Below, in pieces: positions 35,136-47,100 of a stretch of 64,000 nucleotides of DNA. The notes under the pieces were generated by a model. It saw nothing but the letters and a program-made list of their open reading frames with translations, was not told the DNA's origin and ran no database searches. The translations under genes and the position numbers were made by a program. The stretch is from Selaginella moellendorffii (Eukaryota > Streptophyta > Lycopodiopsida > Selaginellales > Selaginellaceae), in NCBI RefSeq assembly GCF_000143415.4, contig NW_003314390.1:272973-336972 (forward strand). Reading direction: 5' to 3'. How positions within the stretch are numbered: position 1 is the first letter of the stretch; each line of letters opens with the position of its first letter.

Positions 35136-37224
35136 ATGAGGTGGGAAGAGGTGGCCAAGGAGCGCGCAACGGGCAGAAGAATCCGTCCAGGCAAGCGATG
35201 GGGTCACACGCTCACTGCCGTCAACAATGGCAAGCTCCTCTTTCTCTTTGGCGGCTATGGCAAGATCGAGACGAGCCACGTCCATGTCTTCGATTCTGGT
35301 GAGTGGATCAGATGGAAAAATTCCTTCTTACACTGTGCCTTCATTGTTTTGGATTGAATTTGTTTTTGGCAGTGACAAAGTCGTGGAGCAAGCCTTTTCT
35401 GAAGGGCACGCTGCCTGCTCCCCGCGACAGCCATACATGCACAGCGGTGGGATCCAAGCTCTTTGTTTTCGGTGGCACCGATGGCACCAGTCCGCTGGAC
35501 GAGCTCTACGTTCTTGACACGAGTAACTTCTCGGCCAACTCCTAGAGCTTCCTTTCATGCAATGCGCTCTAGCCTTTCTTTTCTAGATCTTCTAAGAGTA
35601 ACTCCTAGAGCTCCCTGTCATGCAATGCAGCAACTTACACTTGGACAAAACCCGACACCAGTGGCGACATACCAGCGGCGAGAGAAGGACACAGTGCTGC
35701 TCTGGTTGGCGACGACCTCTACGTGTTTGGCGGCTGCGGCAAGAAGAAACAAGGCCAGGCTCGAGAAGTCTACTATGACGATCTCTATGCGCTCAGCACG
35801 AGTAAGTCCTTAACTTTGTCCTTCTCACAGTGAAGATGAGCTTTTGTTTGTGTGCGTAGCTTCATGTGCGTGGAGGAAAGTTTTGACATCGGGCCCTCGG
35901 CCTTGCTCAAGAGACAGCCACTCTATGTCATCCTTTGGAAACAAGCTCGTTCTTTTCGGAGGAGAGGATGTGCTCAACACGTACTTGGCGGACATCTACA
36001 TTCTCGATGTAGGTAAGACGTGCCCGATGAATTTCTCTTGTGAAGATTAGATTTGTCGACTGCAGGAAGCTTGGAGTGGTCCAGGCTGGAAACACGTGGC
36101 GTGAAGCCGGCTCCGAGGGCCGGTCACGCGGCCGAGCGTATTGGCAACAACTTGATCATCTTTGGTGGCTTTGCGGACAAACGAACGCTTTTCGACGATG
36201 TTTACGTTCTTGATCTACGTAAGTTGGAACCTTTTTCTTTGTCTGCCTTTCCGTTTCATAGCGTCATGTCTAACCTGGTCTTAACACACCTAGTTTTCCA
36301 GTGAGTGGTGAGTGGCACAAGCCAGAAGTCACAGGAAACGGGCCCTCTCACCGCTTCTCTCTCGCAAGCGATCTGATCGATCCGGAAAGAGGTGTCGTCG
36401 CACTTTACGGTGGATGTAACGGGGAGCTTGAAGCGCTTCCTGAGATGTTCTTCTTGCACACAGGTATCGCACTAAATTGTCATCACTTCTTTCTTTCTAT
36501 AGACAGCACAACATTTTTGCAGATCTTGTGACTTCTACTACTTCGAATCAGCAACAGGAATGTGATGGTTCACAGCAGCAACAACAAGTGCATGAACAGC
36601 CGGAGGTGTCGTTTAAGAGGGACTTGAGAGTCAGACGGAACACAAGGCAAGCTTCTTCGTCCACTTCCTCGTCCAGCTCGTCTGATAGCGAGCCAAGCTT
36701 GAAACGCCCAAAACTAAGCGGTGAGTTTTCAAGTTTCATATCTTTTCTGCCTATGATACCCTCTTACAGACGGACCAGAAACAAAGAGCACTGCTCGAGC
36801 GGTCCAGATCCCTTCTCCTTATAGCGTCAAGCCAGTGGCCGAGAAGATCTTCCAAGGCAAGATCACAAGCGTTTTTCATTACGGATATACGCTCGAAACC
36901 AGAATAGATGGCAAGCCTTTCCGTGGCGTGCTCTTCTCGTACAAACCAGGATTCACAGAGGCCGTAGAGTCATACTTGGCAACAGCAAAAACGAGGCAAG
37001 TCTTTGTACAGTTTCCATGTCCATCTCCTTTGCGAGTGTTTGCTTTGCTTGCCAGGCCAGAGACGAATGAAAGAGTGGAAGATTTCCACGAGAAGCCATC
37101 GCTACTAGGAGAGAGCGAATCAGTATTCTATCCTCCTCCTCCAATCTCTCCGCGTAAGTACAGGGATCTACTGGGGAGTAGCAGCAATCCTTTCTTGAAT
37201 GACCTTGCATGGCACTCGACGTGA
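35136..37224 (+). CDS. Kelch-repeat protein with plant-specific C-terminal domain
   Basis: Nine exons (35136-35298, 35373-35522, 35631-35801, 35860-36012, 36066-36218, 36302-36463, 36523-36720, 36770-36995, 37056-37224) give 514 aa. Residues about 20-320 form six kelch blades, each with a GG pair: LFLFGGYG, LFVFGGTDG, LYVFGGCGK, LVLFGGED, LIIFGGFAD and VALYGGCNG. A Gln- and Ser-rich linker with a basic patch (KRDLRVRRNTRQ) follows. The final ~130 residues hold a conserved domain (GKITSVFHYGYTLETRIDGKPFRGVLF) that I have seen in plant kelch proteins but cannot name. The last intron (36996-37055, 60 nt) starts with GC (AG|GCAAGT) and is open in frame, so an unspliced form would add 20 residues. 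The upstream GCG repeat (about 35093-35115) lies in the leader. Confidence 0.82.
35537..35628 (+). repeat. Duplicated segment inside kelch intron 2
   Basis: A 29-bp block at 35537-35565 (AACTCCTAGAGCTTCCTTTC, then ATGCAATGC) recurs at 35600-35628 with two mismatches. Both copies follow a GAGTAAC that matches the donor site. The second copy carries the acceptor AG; in the first copy it is changed. Confidence 0.85.
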
Positions 37225-37316
37225 TTGAATGCGTAAAAATCAATGTGGATAAGTACAGTTTCCTTCTTTCGCGTTCGAAGGGCCAAAAAAATCACCCACT
37301 CTAAGTTGAAGAAAAA

Positions 37317-37387
37317 TGCACTGCCCGGGAATCGAACCCGGGTCTGTACCGTGGCAGGGTACTATTCTACCACTAGACCAGCAGTGC
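37317..37387 (-). tRNA. trnG-GCC: tRNA-Gly (anticodon GCC)
   Basis: Reading the minus strand gives a 71-nt cloverleaf. The acceptor stem GCACTGC pairs with GCAGTGC. The D-arm is TGGTCTAGTGGTAGAA and the anticodon loop is CTGCCAC (anticodon GCC). The T-arm is GGGTTCGATTCCC. There is no intron and no encoded CCA, and a following T-run on the plus side is weak. It is a standard nuclear plant tRNA-Gly. Confidence 0.97.
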
Positions 37388-37662
37388 TCTGTGTTTTGTA
37401 GAAGCTTCTTAATTTACACCCTGTTGAAGAGGAAGATGAGGAGCTCACAAACTTTAATGAAAGTTTCAAAATCACCAAATCTTTTAAAAGGGAAAACACT
37501 CTTGGGAAGTTGCATAGTTCTCTGCTGGGGTTCGTCACGCGGCAAACAAGATGCTGCCTCAAATGATCGTGGCAGTTGTGACTAATGTAAACTTTGATAG
37601 AATCAAAGCTAATTAAAGCGCTTTCGCCCTTATTTTCGTTGTCTGGTGTTGTCAAAGTTTTG

Positions 37663-40600
37663 ATGGAGACGAGAGAAAAGGATGATCCAGAGCTGCGACA
37701 GCCGCTGCTGCGACAAGGGCAAGCGCAAGCAAATGATGGCGACGAGCAGCAAGCGCCGTACACAAAGGCGGGGCTCCTCGGCTTGGCCACCTTCTCGTGG
37801 GTGGCGCCTCTGCTGAAAGTGGGATCAAAAAGGGCCCTGGAATCCAAAGACTTGCCCAAGCTCGCACCCAGCGAGAGTGCCGCGGCGGTGCACCAGCTGA
37901 TGAGCAGGGCATGGCAGGCAAACGCAAGCTCATCCTACCGCCTCTCTAGGAGCTTGGTGAGCATTCTATGGAGGAACTTGGCGGTGGCATCGGCGCTACA
38001 GCTGGTGGCGATGGTGTGCTCCTACACTGGACCTTACCTCATGGACGACCTGGTGCAGAGCTTGGGCGGGGCTGAAGGCAAGTCCCTTGTCATGCTAGCG
38101 CTCATCCTGCTGCTATCGCGGCTTGTTGGGGGATGGGCACAGAGCCAGGGGCTCATACAAGGCCAGATCATCGAGCTGAGGAGCAAGTCGGCACTCACGG
38201 GTTTGCTCTACCTCAAGGGCCTGCGTCTCTCCAGCACCTCGCGGCAGGCTCATGGCAGCGGTGACATCGTCAACTACATGGCCATCGACACCGCTGGGGT
38301 GGCCAGCTGCTTGGAGTTCATCCACCATCTCTGGCGGCTGCCTCTCGAGGTGGTTCTGGCGCTGCTCATCCTCTACAAAAGCGTCGGTATCACGGCGATC
38401 GCGACTCTGGTGGCGACCGTGACCACCGTCGCCGTGAACCTGCCTTATACAAGCATGCAGGATGGATACCAGGCACAGATCATGAAGGCCAAGGACGTGA
38501 GGATGCGAGCCACAGCCGAGTGCTTGCGGAGCATGAAGATCCTCAAGTTGCAAGCTTGGGAAGAGGCTTATCTCAACAAGCTGGAAGCTCTGAGGAGAAT
38601 AGAGTATGACTGGCTCAGAAAGATCTCGTATAACCGGGCTGTCTCCATCTTCCTCTTCTACATCTCGCCGGCATTTGTTGGGATCATCACCTTCGGGACT
38701 TGCATACTTCTCAAGGTACCCCTCACGACAGGCAGGGTCCTCTCAGCATTGGCTACGTTCAGAGTTCTCCAGGCGCCTCTGAGCAGCTTCCCCGACACTT
38801 TGTCCGTACTCGCACAGGCAAGGGTCTCTCTCCGCAGGCTGTCCAGTTTCTTGCTGGAAGAGGAACTCCAAGCTGATGCTGTTTCCCAACTGCCCAGGGC
38901 TGGTGCAGGCGAGTTTGCTGTCCAAGTTCAAGGGGGTGCCTTCAGCTGGGATGGCTCTCCAGAGAAGCTCTCGCTCTCTAACATCCACTTTCACGTGTGG
39001 GAGGGCGCTACTGTGGCAGTGTGCGGCATGGTCGGTTCTGGAAAGTCAACCTTACTGTCCTGCTTGCTGGGACAAGTGCCAAAACTTGCGGGAAAGGTAA
39101 ACGTTTATATAATTGGATGCCAACATTGACTCGACCTTGACTCGACTCGAAAAAATCATGTTTTTTCATGCACGCAGGTCGAGCTGCATGGGAAAGTTGC
39201 GTATGTTGGGCAAACTGCGTGGATACAGAGCGGGAAGGTTCAGGACAACGTGCTCTTTGGAAGTCCTTTGGATCAGTCCAGGTATGACAAGGTTCTGGAA
39301 ATGTGCCAATTGAAAAAGGACTTGGAGGTACTTCCTTATGGTGACCAAACAGAGATTGGTGAGAGAGGCATAAACCTCAGTGGTGGACAAAAGCAGAGGA
39401 TTCAGATTGCTCGTGCTCTATACCAAGACGCTGATATCTACTTGCTTGACGATCCTTTCAGTGCTGTCGACATTGAGACTGGAACTCACATGTTCAAGGT
39501 TCGACGGAGCTAACTCTGTATTGCGTCTCTCCCTCCATATATGCGTATATACTCATTTCAAACTTCACACGTACAGGAAATCATCCTTAAAGCGCTAGCG
39601 TCCAAGACAGTGGTGTTAGTAACTCATCAAGTGGAGTTCCTGGCTGTTGCTGACTCGATACTGGTAAGTGAAAACGGTTCGCTCTTGCAGATTTGCTTGT
39701 CTTTTTCTGACGATCGAAAGTTCTCAGGTTCTCAAAGATGGCTGCATCACGCAGCAGGGGACATACCAAGAGTTGCTGAAGAGTCAAGCTGACTTCAACA
39801 CGCTGGTGCATGCACATAACAAGGCGATGGAGTCCGTAGATCAGAGTTCAAAGTCTCAGCAAGTTCTGCCCGCCGCCGCTGACGACAACGCTGCTGCTGG
39901 TACCATGAGTCCGCAGCCAAAACAGGCGAACCAATTGCAACAGCTGGTTAAGGAAGAGGAGCGCGAGCAGGGCAGCATACACTTGGCACTGTACTGGAGT
40001 TACTGCACAGCTTACTCCAAAGGTGCCCTGATTCCACTGATAGCCATTGGGCCGCTAGCGTTCCAGGTGTTTCAGCTTGCTGGCAACTGGTGGATGGCAG
40101 CAACCTCACAGCTTTCGGTTGCCGCAGCCAAGCTTATCGGTGTCTATGTGGCGTTGACACTCGGGGGATCACTCTTATTTCTTGGAAGGATGGTACTGAT
40201 AGCCATTATGGGCCTGGGAACATCACAGATTTTCTTCTTCAACATGCTCAACCATATTTTCCATGCACCCATGTCCTTCTTCGACTCCACTCCAGCCGGT
40301 CGCATTCTCAGCAGGGTAAGCATATTGTTTGTTTCTTCTTGTTCACATTGAGTTATCACTTGTTTCCGACAGGCATCTTCTGATCAGAGCGCTCTAGACC
40401 TGGACGTACCATTTCGGATTGGTGGTCTTGCAAACTCAACCACGCATTTCATATTTGTGGTTGGAGTGCTGTCGCAATCTGTGTGGCAAGTTTCAGTCGT
40501 GTTTGTGCCTGTGGCGATCCTCTGCGTCAAGCTCCAGGTGCGTGATTGATGAACACAAATGCTTGGTTATGATCTTTCTTATCACAGAGGTACTACATGG

Positions 40601-42093
40601 CATCAGCTAGAGAACTGGCAAGACTTCAAGGCACGCAGAAAGCTCCCATTATTCACCACTTTTCCGAGTCACTAGCTGGGGTAGCCACCATCCGAGGATT
40701 CGATCAGGAAGAGCGCTTCGCGAAACACAGCCTCGCACTCATAGACGACTTTTCTCGGCCGGATTTCTATTCCACCGGAGCCATGGCGTGGGCGACCCTG
40801 CGACTCGAGTTCTTAACCAACATCATGTTCGCCGTCTTTTTGTTCACGCTCGTCTACTTGTCAGGCAGCGTCGATCCAAGTAAGTTTCTCCACTTTTGTG
40901 TTGTGACATCTTATTGCGAACGGACGGCATGCACAGGTTTAGCGGGGCTGGCAGTGACGTATGGGTTGAACATGGATCTCCCGTGGGTCCTCTGGTGTTT
41001 ATGCACTGTGGAGAAGGTGATCATATCCGTGGAGAGAATTCAGCAGTACAGTTGCCTTCCGAGTGAGGCTTCATGGAAAGTCCAAGCAACGAAGCCTTCG
41101 GAGAGCTGGCCTTCAGATGGAACTGTGGAGCTCGTCGACTTGCAGGTTCGAAGCTACTAGTTCACTGCTCAAATGATGACCAAAAACACTTGAACAGGTG
41201 CGCTATACAGATACCTCCCCACTTGTCTTGCACGGCATCACTTGCAAGTTTCCGGGAGGTAAGAAGACTGGAGTTGTGGGACGAACGGGTAGCGGCAAGT
41301 CGACGCTCATCCAGGCCATCTTCCGAGTGATTGAGCCAGCGGGAGGGAGGATCATTATCGATGGTGTTGACATAAGTCGGCTTGGGCTTCATGACCTGCG
41401 TTCAAGGCTGAGCATCATTCCTCAAGATCCCGTGCTCTTTGAAGGCACTGTTCGCTACAACTTGGATCCACTCGGTCGCCATAGTGATGCTGAGCTCTGG
41501 GAGGTGACACAAATTTGTTTTGTTTGATCTGATCTTACTGTGTTGTCTTTTCTTTGCAAGGCACTGGACAAGTCTGAGATTGGCGACTTGGTACGCAACA
41601 AGGAGGGCAAACTTGAGGCATCTGGTACAGTCTACACCCGAGTCTACGTTCGATCTCGTACATCGCTTTAAAACTCGTGTGTTTTTCCAGTGTCGGAGAA
41701 TGGAGAGAACTGGAGTGTGGGGCAGCGCCAGCTCTTGTGCCTAGGGAGGGTGATGCTCAAGCGTGCCCGAGTTTTGGTGCTGGATGAAGCTACTGCTTCC
41801 GTGGATACTGCTACTGCTGCGGTCCTTCAGTCGACCATTTCGAAGGAGTTCACAGGCTGCACCGTCATTACCATAGCTCACAGGCTGCCTACCGTCATCG
41901 GCAGTGATCTCGTCCTCGTCCTAAGCGATGGTAAGCAACTCTGCTTCTCTCTTTCCATGCCTAACCGAAGCGGGGTAACTTTATAGGACGAGTGGTGGAG
42001 TATGATGAACCCGCGAAACTGCTTGACAAGGGCTCTTCACATTTTAGCAAGCTCGTCAGCGAGTACTCTGCGAGCAAGATTTGTAGCACTTAG
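37663..42093 (+). CDS. ABCC-type (MRP) full transporter lacking TMD0
   Basis: This is an ATP-driven exporter of glutathione or other conjugates, usually vacuolar in plants. Eleven exons (37663-39096, 39178-39498, 39577-39663, 39728-40315, 40373-40537, 40588-40879, 40937-41145, 41198-41503, 41561-41624, 41691-41930, 41987-42093) give 1270 aa. The protein starts in the L0 linker (PLLRQ, then TPYTKAG-like sequence, SWVAPLL). It then has TMD1, NBD1 ([37 protein letters not shown]), TMD2, and NBD2 ([33 protein letters not shown]). Typical plant ABCCs are about 1500 aa and begin with a five-helix TMD0. Here a tRNA lies 276 bp upstream, leaving no room for one. ABCC4/5-like linker features were not resolved. 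Confidence 0.92.
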
Positions 42094-42197
42094 CATTAAA
42101 CCTGTCATGACCAAGCCAATCTAAAATATCCGGCATCCGATGTGACAATATAGTTAAGAATCGCTATACATGATAAGAGTAAATGAGATAACTTTGA

Positions 42198-43542
42198 TCA
42201 GCACACTCTGGAGGGCTGAACTCTTCGAGAGCGGAGCCTTGCGGCGATGTGCTGCGTCTGCCGCTCTTGTTTCACCGCCACCACTGGCTGCTGCCTGTTG
42301 CATTCCTCGCCATCTTCTTCCGAGTCCGATATCACCAGAATCACCCGGTCCTCATCGCCACCGTATCTAAGCTCCCGCTTCACAGGAGCCTCGTCCTCGG
42401 AAGATCCCGTGTCCTGAGTAGCCACTTTCTTCTTTGCTCGAGCCCTGGCCTTCTGATTCTTCTTCTTCGCCTGGGTTGTCTTCCTGATGCTCTTGCTCTC
42501 GTCCTTGATCACGTCTTCGTCCTCACTCTCGAGCTCTCTGTCCTTGACGACATCATCAGCAAGCTCAATTTCCTTCCCTTCCTCGCCACCACGGCGCGTG
42601 AGAATGAGAAAATGTGCTACAGACTTGTAGCCCATCCGCAAAGCCTGCACAAACAAGCAAAAAAGCTACGTTTGTTACGGCACAAAGCTCGTGTAGCTCT
42701 CTTTACCGTCCTGTAGAGATTCCCAGTGGGAGCCCAGCCTTTCCTGGTCCGGCAGATGCTACAGTTGCAGATGCCTCTACACACCGGGCACTTCCAACTC
42801 TTGTCCGCAAGAGCTTCCTTGACGTTCTCTCCATATCTATATGCAAAAGGAATCTAGAAAAGAGACACCTTGGAAAGCCTTACCTCATGAACAGGCAGTC
42901 GCCGCAAAACTGGCCGTGCAGCGACTCACACTCGTAGCAAAAGGTGCGAAGACCGACAGTCTTTTGCCTGTAGATCATCAACCAAGAAAGGAGAGAGAGG
43001 CATTGGAGAGAAAGAAAGAATGGATGCTAACCTGCATTGGTGGCATGTTTTGCCGGAGAAGGCGTCGTAGATTCGCTCCCCTCCATTGTAGCCATCCACG
43101 AAGAGCTGCCACTCCTCCTTGGCGCAGCCCAGGAGCTTCTCGTGTTCTTGGGTGTACACCTCCGGGATGGGGCCGCCGGTTCCTGCAAGGCGCCCACTGC
43201 GACGAGAGCGGCGCTCGGATGGAGAGGAGCTTCGTTCTTGCACATCGCGATAGCAAGGAGCCGGACACGACTGGAGCCTGGACAAGGAAGAAAGAGAAAT
43301 GGAGAGCTATTGGAGGAGAAAAGAAAGAAAAAAGACAACCTTGCCGATCGCCTGGAGGGTCCAGAGGGTCGGACGACGGCGGGCGTGGGCGGCGGCCTCC
43401 TTTTCTTGGTGGCAATGTCCGCGGACATGGATTCTTTGAGGGCGCCCAGGCCCAGCTCCTGCATTCGCTTGCGATTCTCTTCGATCCTCGCCTGCCGGAT
43501 GAGCTCGTACTCGCCCATCTCCTCTCTTTTCCTCTTGGACAT
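42198..43542 (-). CDS. CDCA7-like zinc-finger protein (zf-4CXXC_R1)
   Basis: This is a nuclear DNA-binding partner of the HELLS/DDM1 chromatin remodeller. Five exons (43542-43340, 43277-43032, 42967-42884, 42836-42707, 42644-42198) give 369 aa. The 4CXXC_R1 domain is assembled across introns 2-4. It reads GERIYDAFSGKTCHQCRQKT, then CYECESLHGQFCGDC, then WKCPVCRGICNCSICR with WAPTG. The Arg-Gly-Arg positions that are mutated in ICF syndrome (R before IYD, G before KTC, R in CRQK) are all kept, which marks class I CDCA7. The N-terminus is basic (SKRKREEM) with an Arg/Ser-rich region. The long C-terminal tail is acidic and Lys-rich with an EDEAPVKRE-type and an ISDSEED patch. An AGGGTTTT (telo-box) lies upstream. 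Confidence 0.9.
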
Positions 43543-43556
43543 TCTCCTCCTTTGCG

Positions 43557-43559
<3 letters not shown>

Positions 43560-43593
<34 letters not shown>
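43560..43593 (+). repeat. (GA)n microsatellite
   Basis: A pure AG dinucleotide run of about 34 bp lies in the 5' leader side of the CDCA7-like gene. GA runs are common in plant leaders and can bind BPC/GAGA factors. Confidence 0.9.
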
Positions 43594-43596
<3 letters not shown>

Positions 43597-44011
43597 CCAA
43601 AAAGAAGAACGTTCGTTCCCTAGGGTTTTGAGGGGGGTTCTAGGCACCTACTTTTGCGCCAGTTGGACGACCACAATTCTGCCAGCTAGGCGAAGCCTGT
43701 TATTTAACTCACGATCGACCATGTTGACCGAAGTTGACAAAAACCCATTTGATAGAAAAATAACAGAGCCTTGATAAAGATCGTTACAAGCGCGTAGAAA
43801 GAAGATATTTGCAAGAAATTCTTCTTGATCTTCTGACAGGACCTTGATCTTCTGACGAACGAGTCTCTTCTAGTTTCTTTTGGACCCAAATCCAAAAGCG
43901 ATCGATCGAGCTTGCATCAAAGATTGAGCAGCGCTCCCCCAAAGACGTTTCTCAAGATGCATAACTTTTACGTAGCCAAAGTTTCATAAACCTTTTGCTA
44001 CTCTCATTTCT

Positions 44012-44058
44012 TCCGGAGAGGCTGGAAGAGATCCCTTGCAACTTGTCTACCAGGCCCT
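44012..44058 (-). repeat. Ectopic copy of a coding segment of the NT-C2 gene
   Basis: Over 46 bp it matches 52286-52331 at 41 positions by my hand alignment. In that gene the segment codes for GLVDKFQGLSSSLSS. Here, read on the minus strand, it would code GLVDKLQGISSSLSG. It lies just past the NUP188 stop and has no continuing gene around it. Confidence 0.8.
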
Positions 44059-44110
44059 CAAATCAAAATCCTCTCCCTTGGGCTTAAAGGCCCATACCAC
44101 AAAGCCACAC

Positions 44111-47100
44111 TTATAAGCCGGGATAAACAGTGGAGGCAATCTCTCTCACGCCCGCTAGCGATAGCTCCAAGCTCGCATGCCCGGCGGTGACTGCAGAGAA
44201 ACGAAGAAACCAGGCCAGGCACGACCATGAGAGAAGAACTCACTCCAAAAACGGTAAAGCTATTACCTCGCAGTAGTGCCTTGAAATCTCTCGCAAAATC
44301 GTCTGCTCTCAGCGAGACTGGTGTGACGCCACACACCCGAAAAATGCACGCCTCCAGATACAAGGACTTCTCCAGGATACTCAGCAGCATGCAGCACGTA
44401 TCCCCAGCTTCCTTCGAAAGTGAAGATCCTGCCTTGCTGGTAGCGATTTCGGACGCGACTAGCATAACTTGATCCTGGAAGAAACAGTCATTCAAGAGTG
44501 TAATCTCGTCAATCTGATTTACCTGCAATGCGTGGAGTATCTCGGGAGCCGGCAGCTCTGGAAAGCGGCCTTTCGTAGCCGATGACCGGCCTTCTTCCAT
44601 GTCCTGCAATGCTTGCCGGGCTTGGATGACGAGGAAGCGGAGCAGGAGGTTGGCAAGCCTGTACACCTGAATCGCGATCGACTCCGAGTACTCAGAGCCC
44701 GACGTAGAATCAAGCTCGTTCCCGGTCGCAGAATGCGGCTTCCTGTGAGAGCCCCTGGCGGTAAGAAGAAACCACGCTGAAGTGCCACCCAAGGTGGCAG
44801 CCTTTGCAAGAGCGACCGTCTCCTGCCTTTGAAGAGGAGGACACGATACTCCTTCGCCAGTGGCCGACCGAACTAATCCTTCGCGTGCAACATAGGCCAG
44901 CAGATGCACAGCCATCTCGCGGAAGTCGACGAGCTCGTCTCGGACGGTGTAAACGGCAGCAATAGGATGACGGATAATCTCGCACAGAAAAGCCGTCACG
45001 TACTGGGCCTCTTGAAGCGCCGAGGAGCTCGTTTGAGCACGATGATATCTTGCCACCTTTCTGCCTTCTGAATCCACGCAGACGTTGGGAGAGCATAACG
45101 CCAAGAGGATTTTATGCCTCTCAGCTTTGAAGTAGGAGATGGTGCTGTCCAGTACAGTTCCCCGGTATGCGTCGTTGTCCCCCAGAGCACGCAGCAAAGA
45201 AGCCACTGCGGCCACACCCAACGCCCACACTGCTTGCTGTGAGGACGTCTCGGTCATTGATATGGAAAACGGTCCTCCTCCATAGTCTTCCTCCCCACGG
45301 TGACTAACCAATGATATAGAGTGCAAGAAGCCCGCAGTGAAAAGCATCTCCGCTCCACTCTTGAAGCAGGATAGGTAGAGACAGAAGCTCATAACAGTGG
45401 CACGGGTGTTGTCATCGCCTCCTAGTGCCATGGACGACACGAGGGACTTGGTCGGAAAATGAGCCTGTAAGATAGGAATCCACGTTGATGGAACCAGACA
45501 GAACCTGATGACCATGTTCATAGCAGCCAAGGCCAAGCACCTGTAGTCCTTGTTCTCAACCATGCCGCACAGCATTGGAAGAAAGCTCAAGGTTTCGGCA
45601 CCGAAGTCAGCCTCGCCTGTAAGTTCCACCTTTGCGGACATAACTTCAAGCGCCACCAGCAGGCACCCAAAGAGATCCTTGAGAGTCACGTCCTTGGCAC
45701 GTTGAGAGTCCAATATAGACTTGATGCAGCTCAGAGATGTGGTGATAGCGGTCGCACAAATTCCACGTAGCTTGTGCTCTTCAGCATTGGTTTCTGGCGA
45801 AATCAATATCTGCCACATCATTGCCTCGAGAAGCTTTGATTGACATGCTACGAACTTCGGCACATAGATTGCTCGATCCATCTCTGCAGATGTAACGGTC
45901 CTCTCAAGTCGGACACAGACTCGTTCCACTAAACTTTTGAGAGTGTCGCAAGTCCAGACTTGACTCTGGAGACAACCCAAACGTAAGAAATTTGGAAGAA
46001 CGAAGACGAAAATCAGACTTACCTTCTTCTCCGCACCAGAAATCTTGACAACGTCCACAAGGCTAGTCACTGCCGAAATGTGAGCGGCTCCGTTGTGGAT
46101 GATGTCATTGGCTTTTTCAAGACTGTAGAGCACGTTTTCTGCAACCTTGGTGGTCAATACATCGCCATCTCGATCCCAAAACTCCAATCCTAACGCACAT
46201 CTGAGTAAGTTGACGTCATAATGGCGGAAATCTTCATGAAGTGTAGGAGACGACGTAGGAGGAATCAAAGCCGTATCCAGTTCTATATCCGCCAGAAAGT
46301 TCGAGATGTCTTGGAAATGGCGATTAGAGATAGTTCTACCATGCAAATCTCCTTGAAGGTTATAATACAGGTCGCTCATAACCAGCAGTTCGATGCTTCC
46401 CGAATAACTGCAAAATTTCCGAAAAGCTAAAGAAACTTGTTATGAGAATGTGATGACAAACCTATAACCACGAGAACTGTATTGATTCACGAGCTCCTTG
46501 AAAGACGGATGCGACAGTATCTATTAAAAACAGATTAGTCACATCGAGAAATAAATAGACACAACCTGAGAGGAGCGCTGAAGAAGACATTTGGTAAATG
46601 AAACATCCATCCCCTTGTTGTCACCTGACAAAAGCTTAACCAGCAAACCGATAACAAAGCACTTCGCTTCCCGCTGCAAGTCAGGCATTTAGATAGATGA
46701 TGAACAAAGTCATGGTCGATCACCTTTGTTTGAAGTACGAATTCCTCTGAGTGATCATAGTCTACGTAGGAAGATAGAATCTCGCGAAGCTGAGTTGACG
46801 AAATCCAGTCAGATAATACAACATTCGATCTTCGCTTCAGATCGTTTGTCTTTGACTCAGCCGTTCTTGACACGGACTGAATAAACATATCGTAGATCAT
46901 TATCTGAAAGATTGACGCCTGACAACGACGGCACAGAGCACGAATAACGTATTCTTCCTGGGATGAGATGTCGGGATCTAGAAGCTCAACAGCTCGATTG
47001 GACAGCGTCTCCCAAAAGGATTTCTTATTCCTCAGCACTGTGATCCCAGTGAGGCATTCGCTACCACCTTGCCATATTGAGAGCAGCAAGGACAGGAGAC

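Noticed and set aside
42841..43623. Plus-strand frame opposite the CDCA7-like gene
   Set aside because: It is a low-complexity shadow frame. The zinc-finger cysteines on the minus strand explain the sequence.
44058..44266. NUP188 ending at the TGA at 44058
   Set aside because: This requires reading through a GT...AG intron at 44266-44191. Splicing gives a natural end at 44111.
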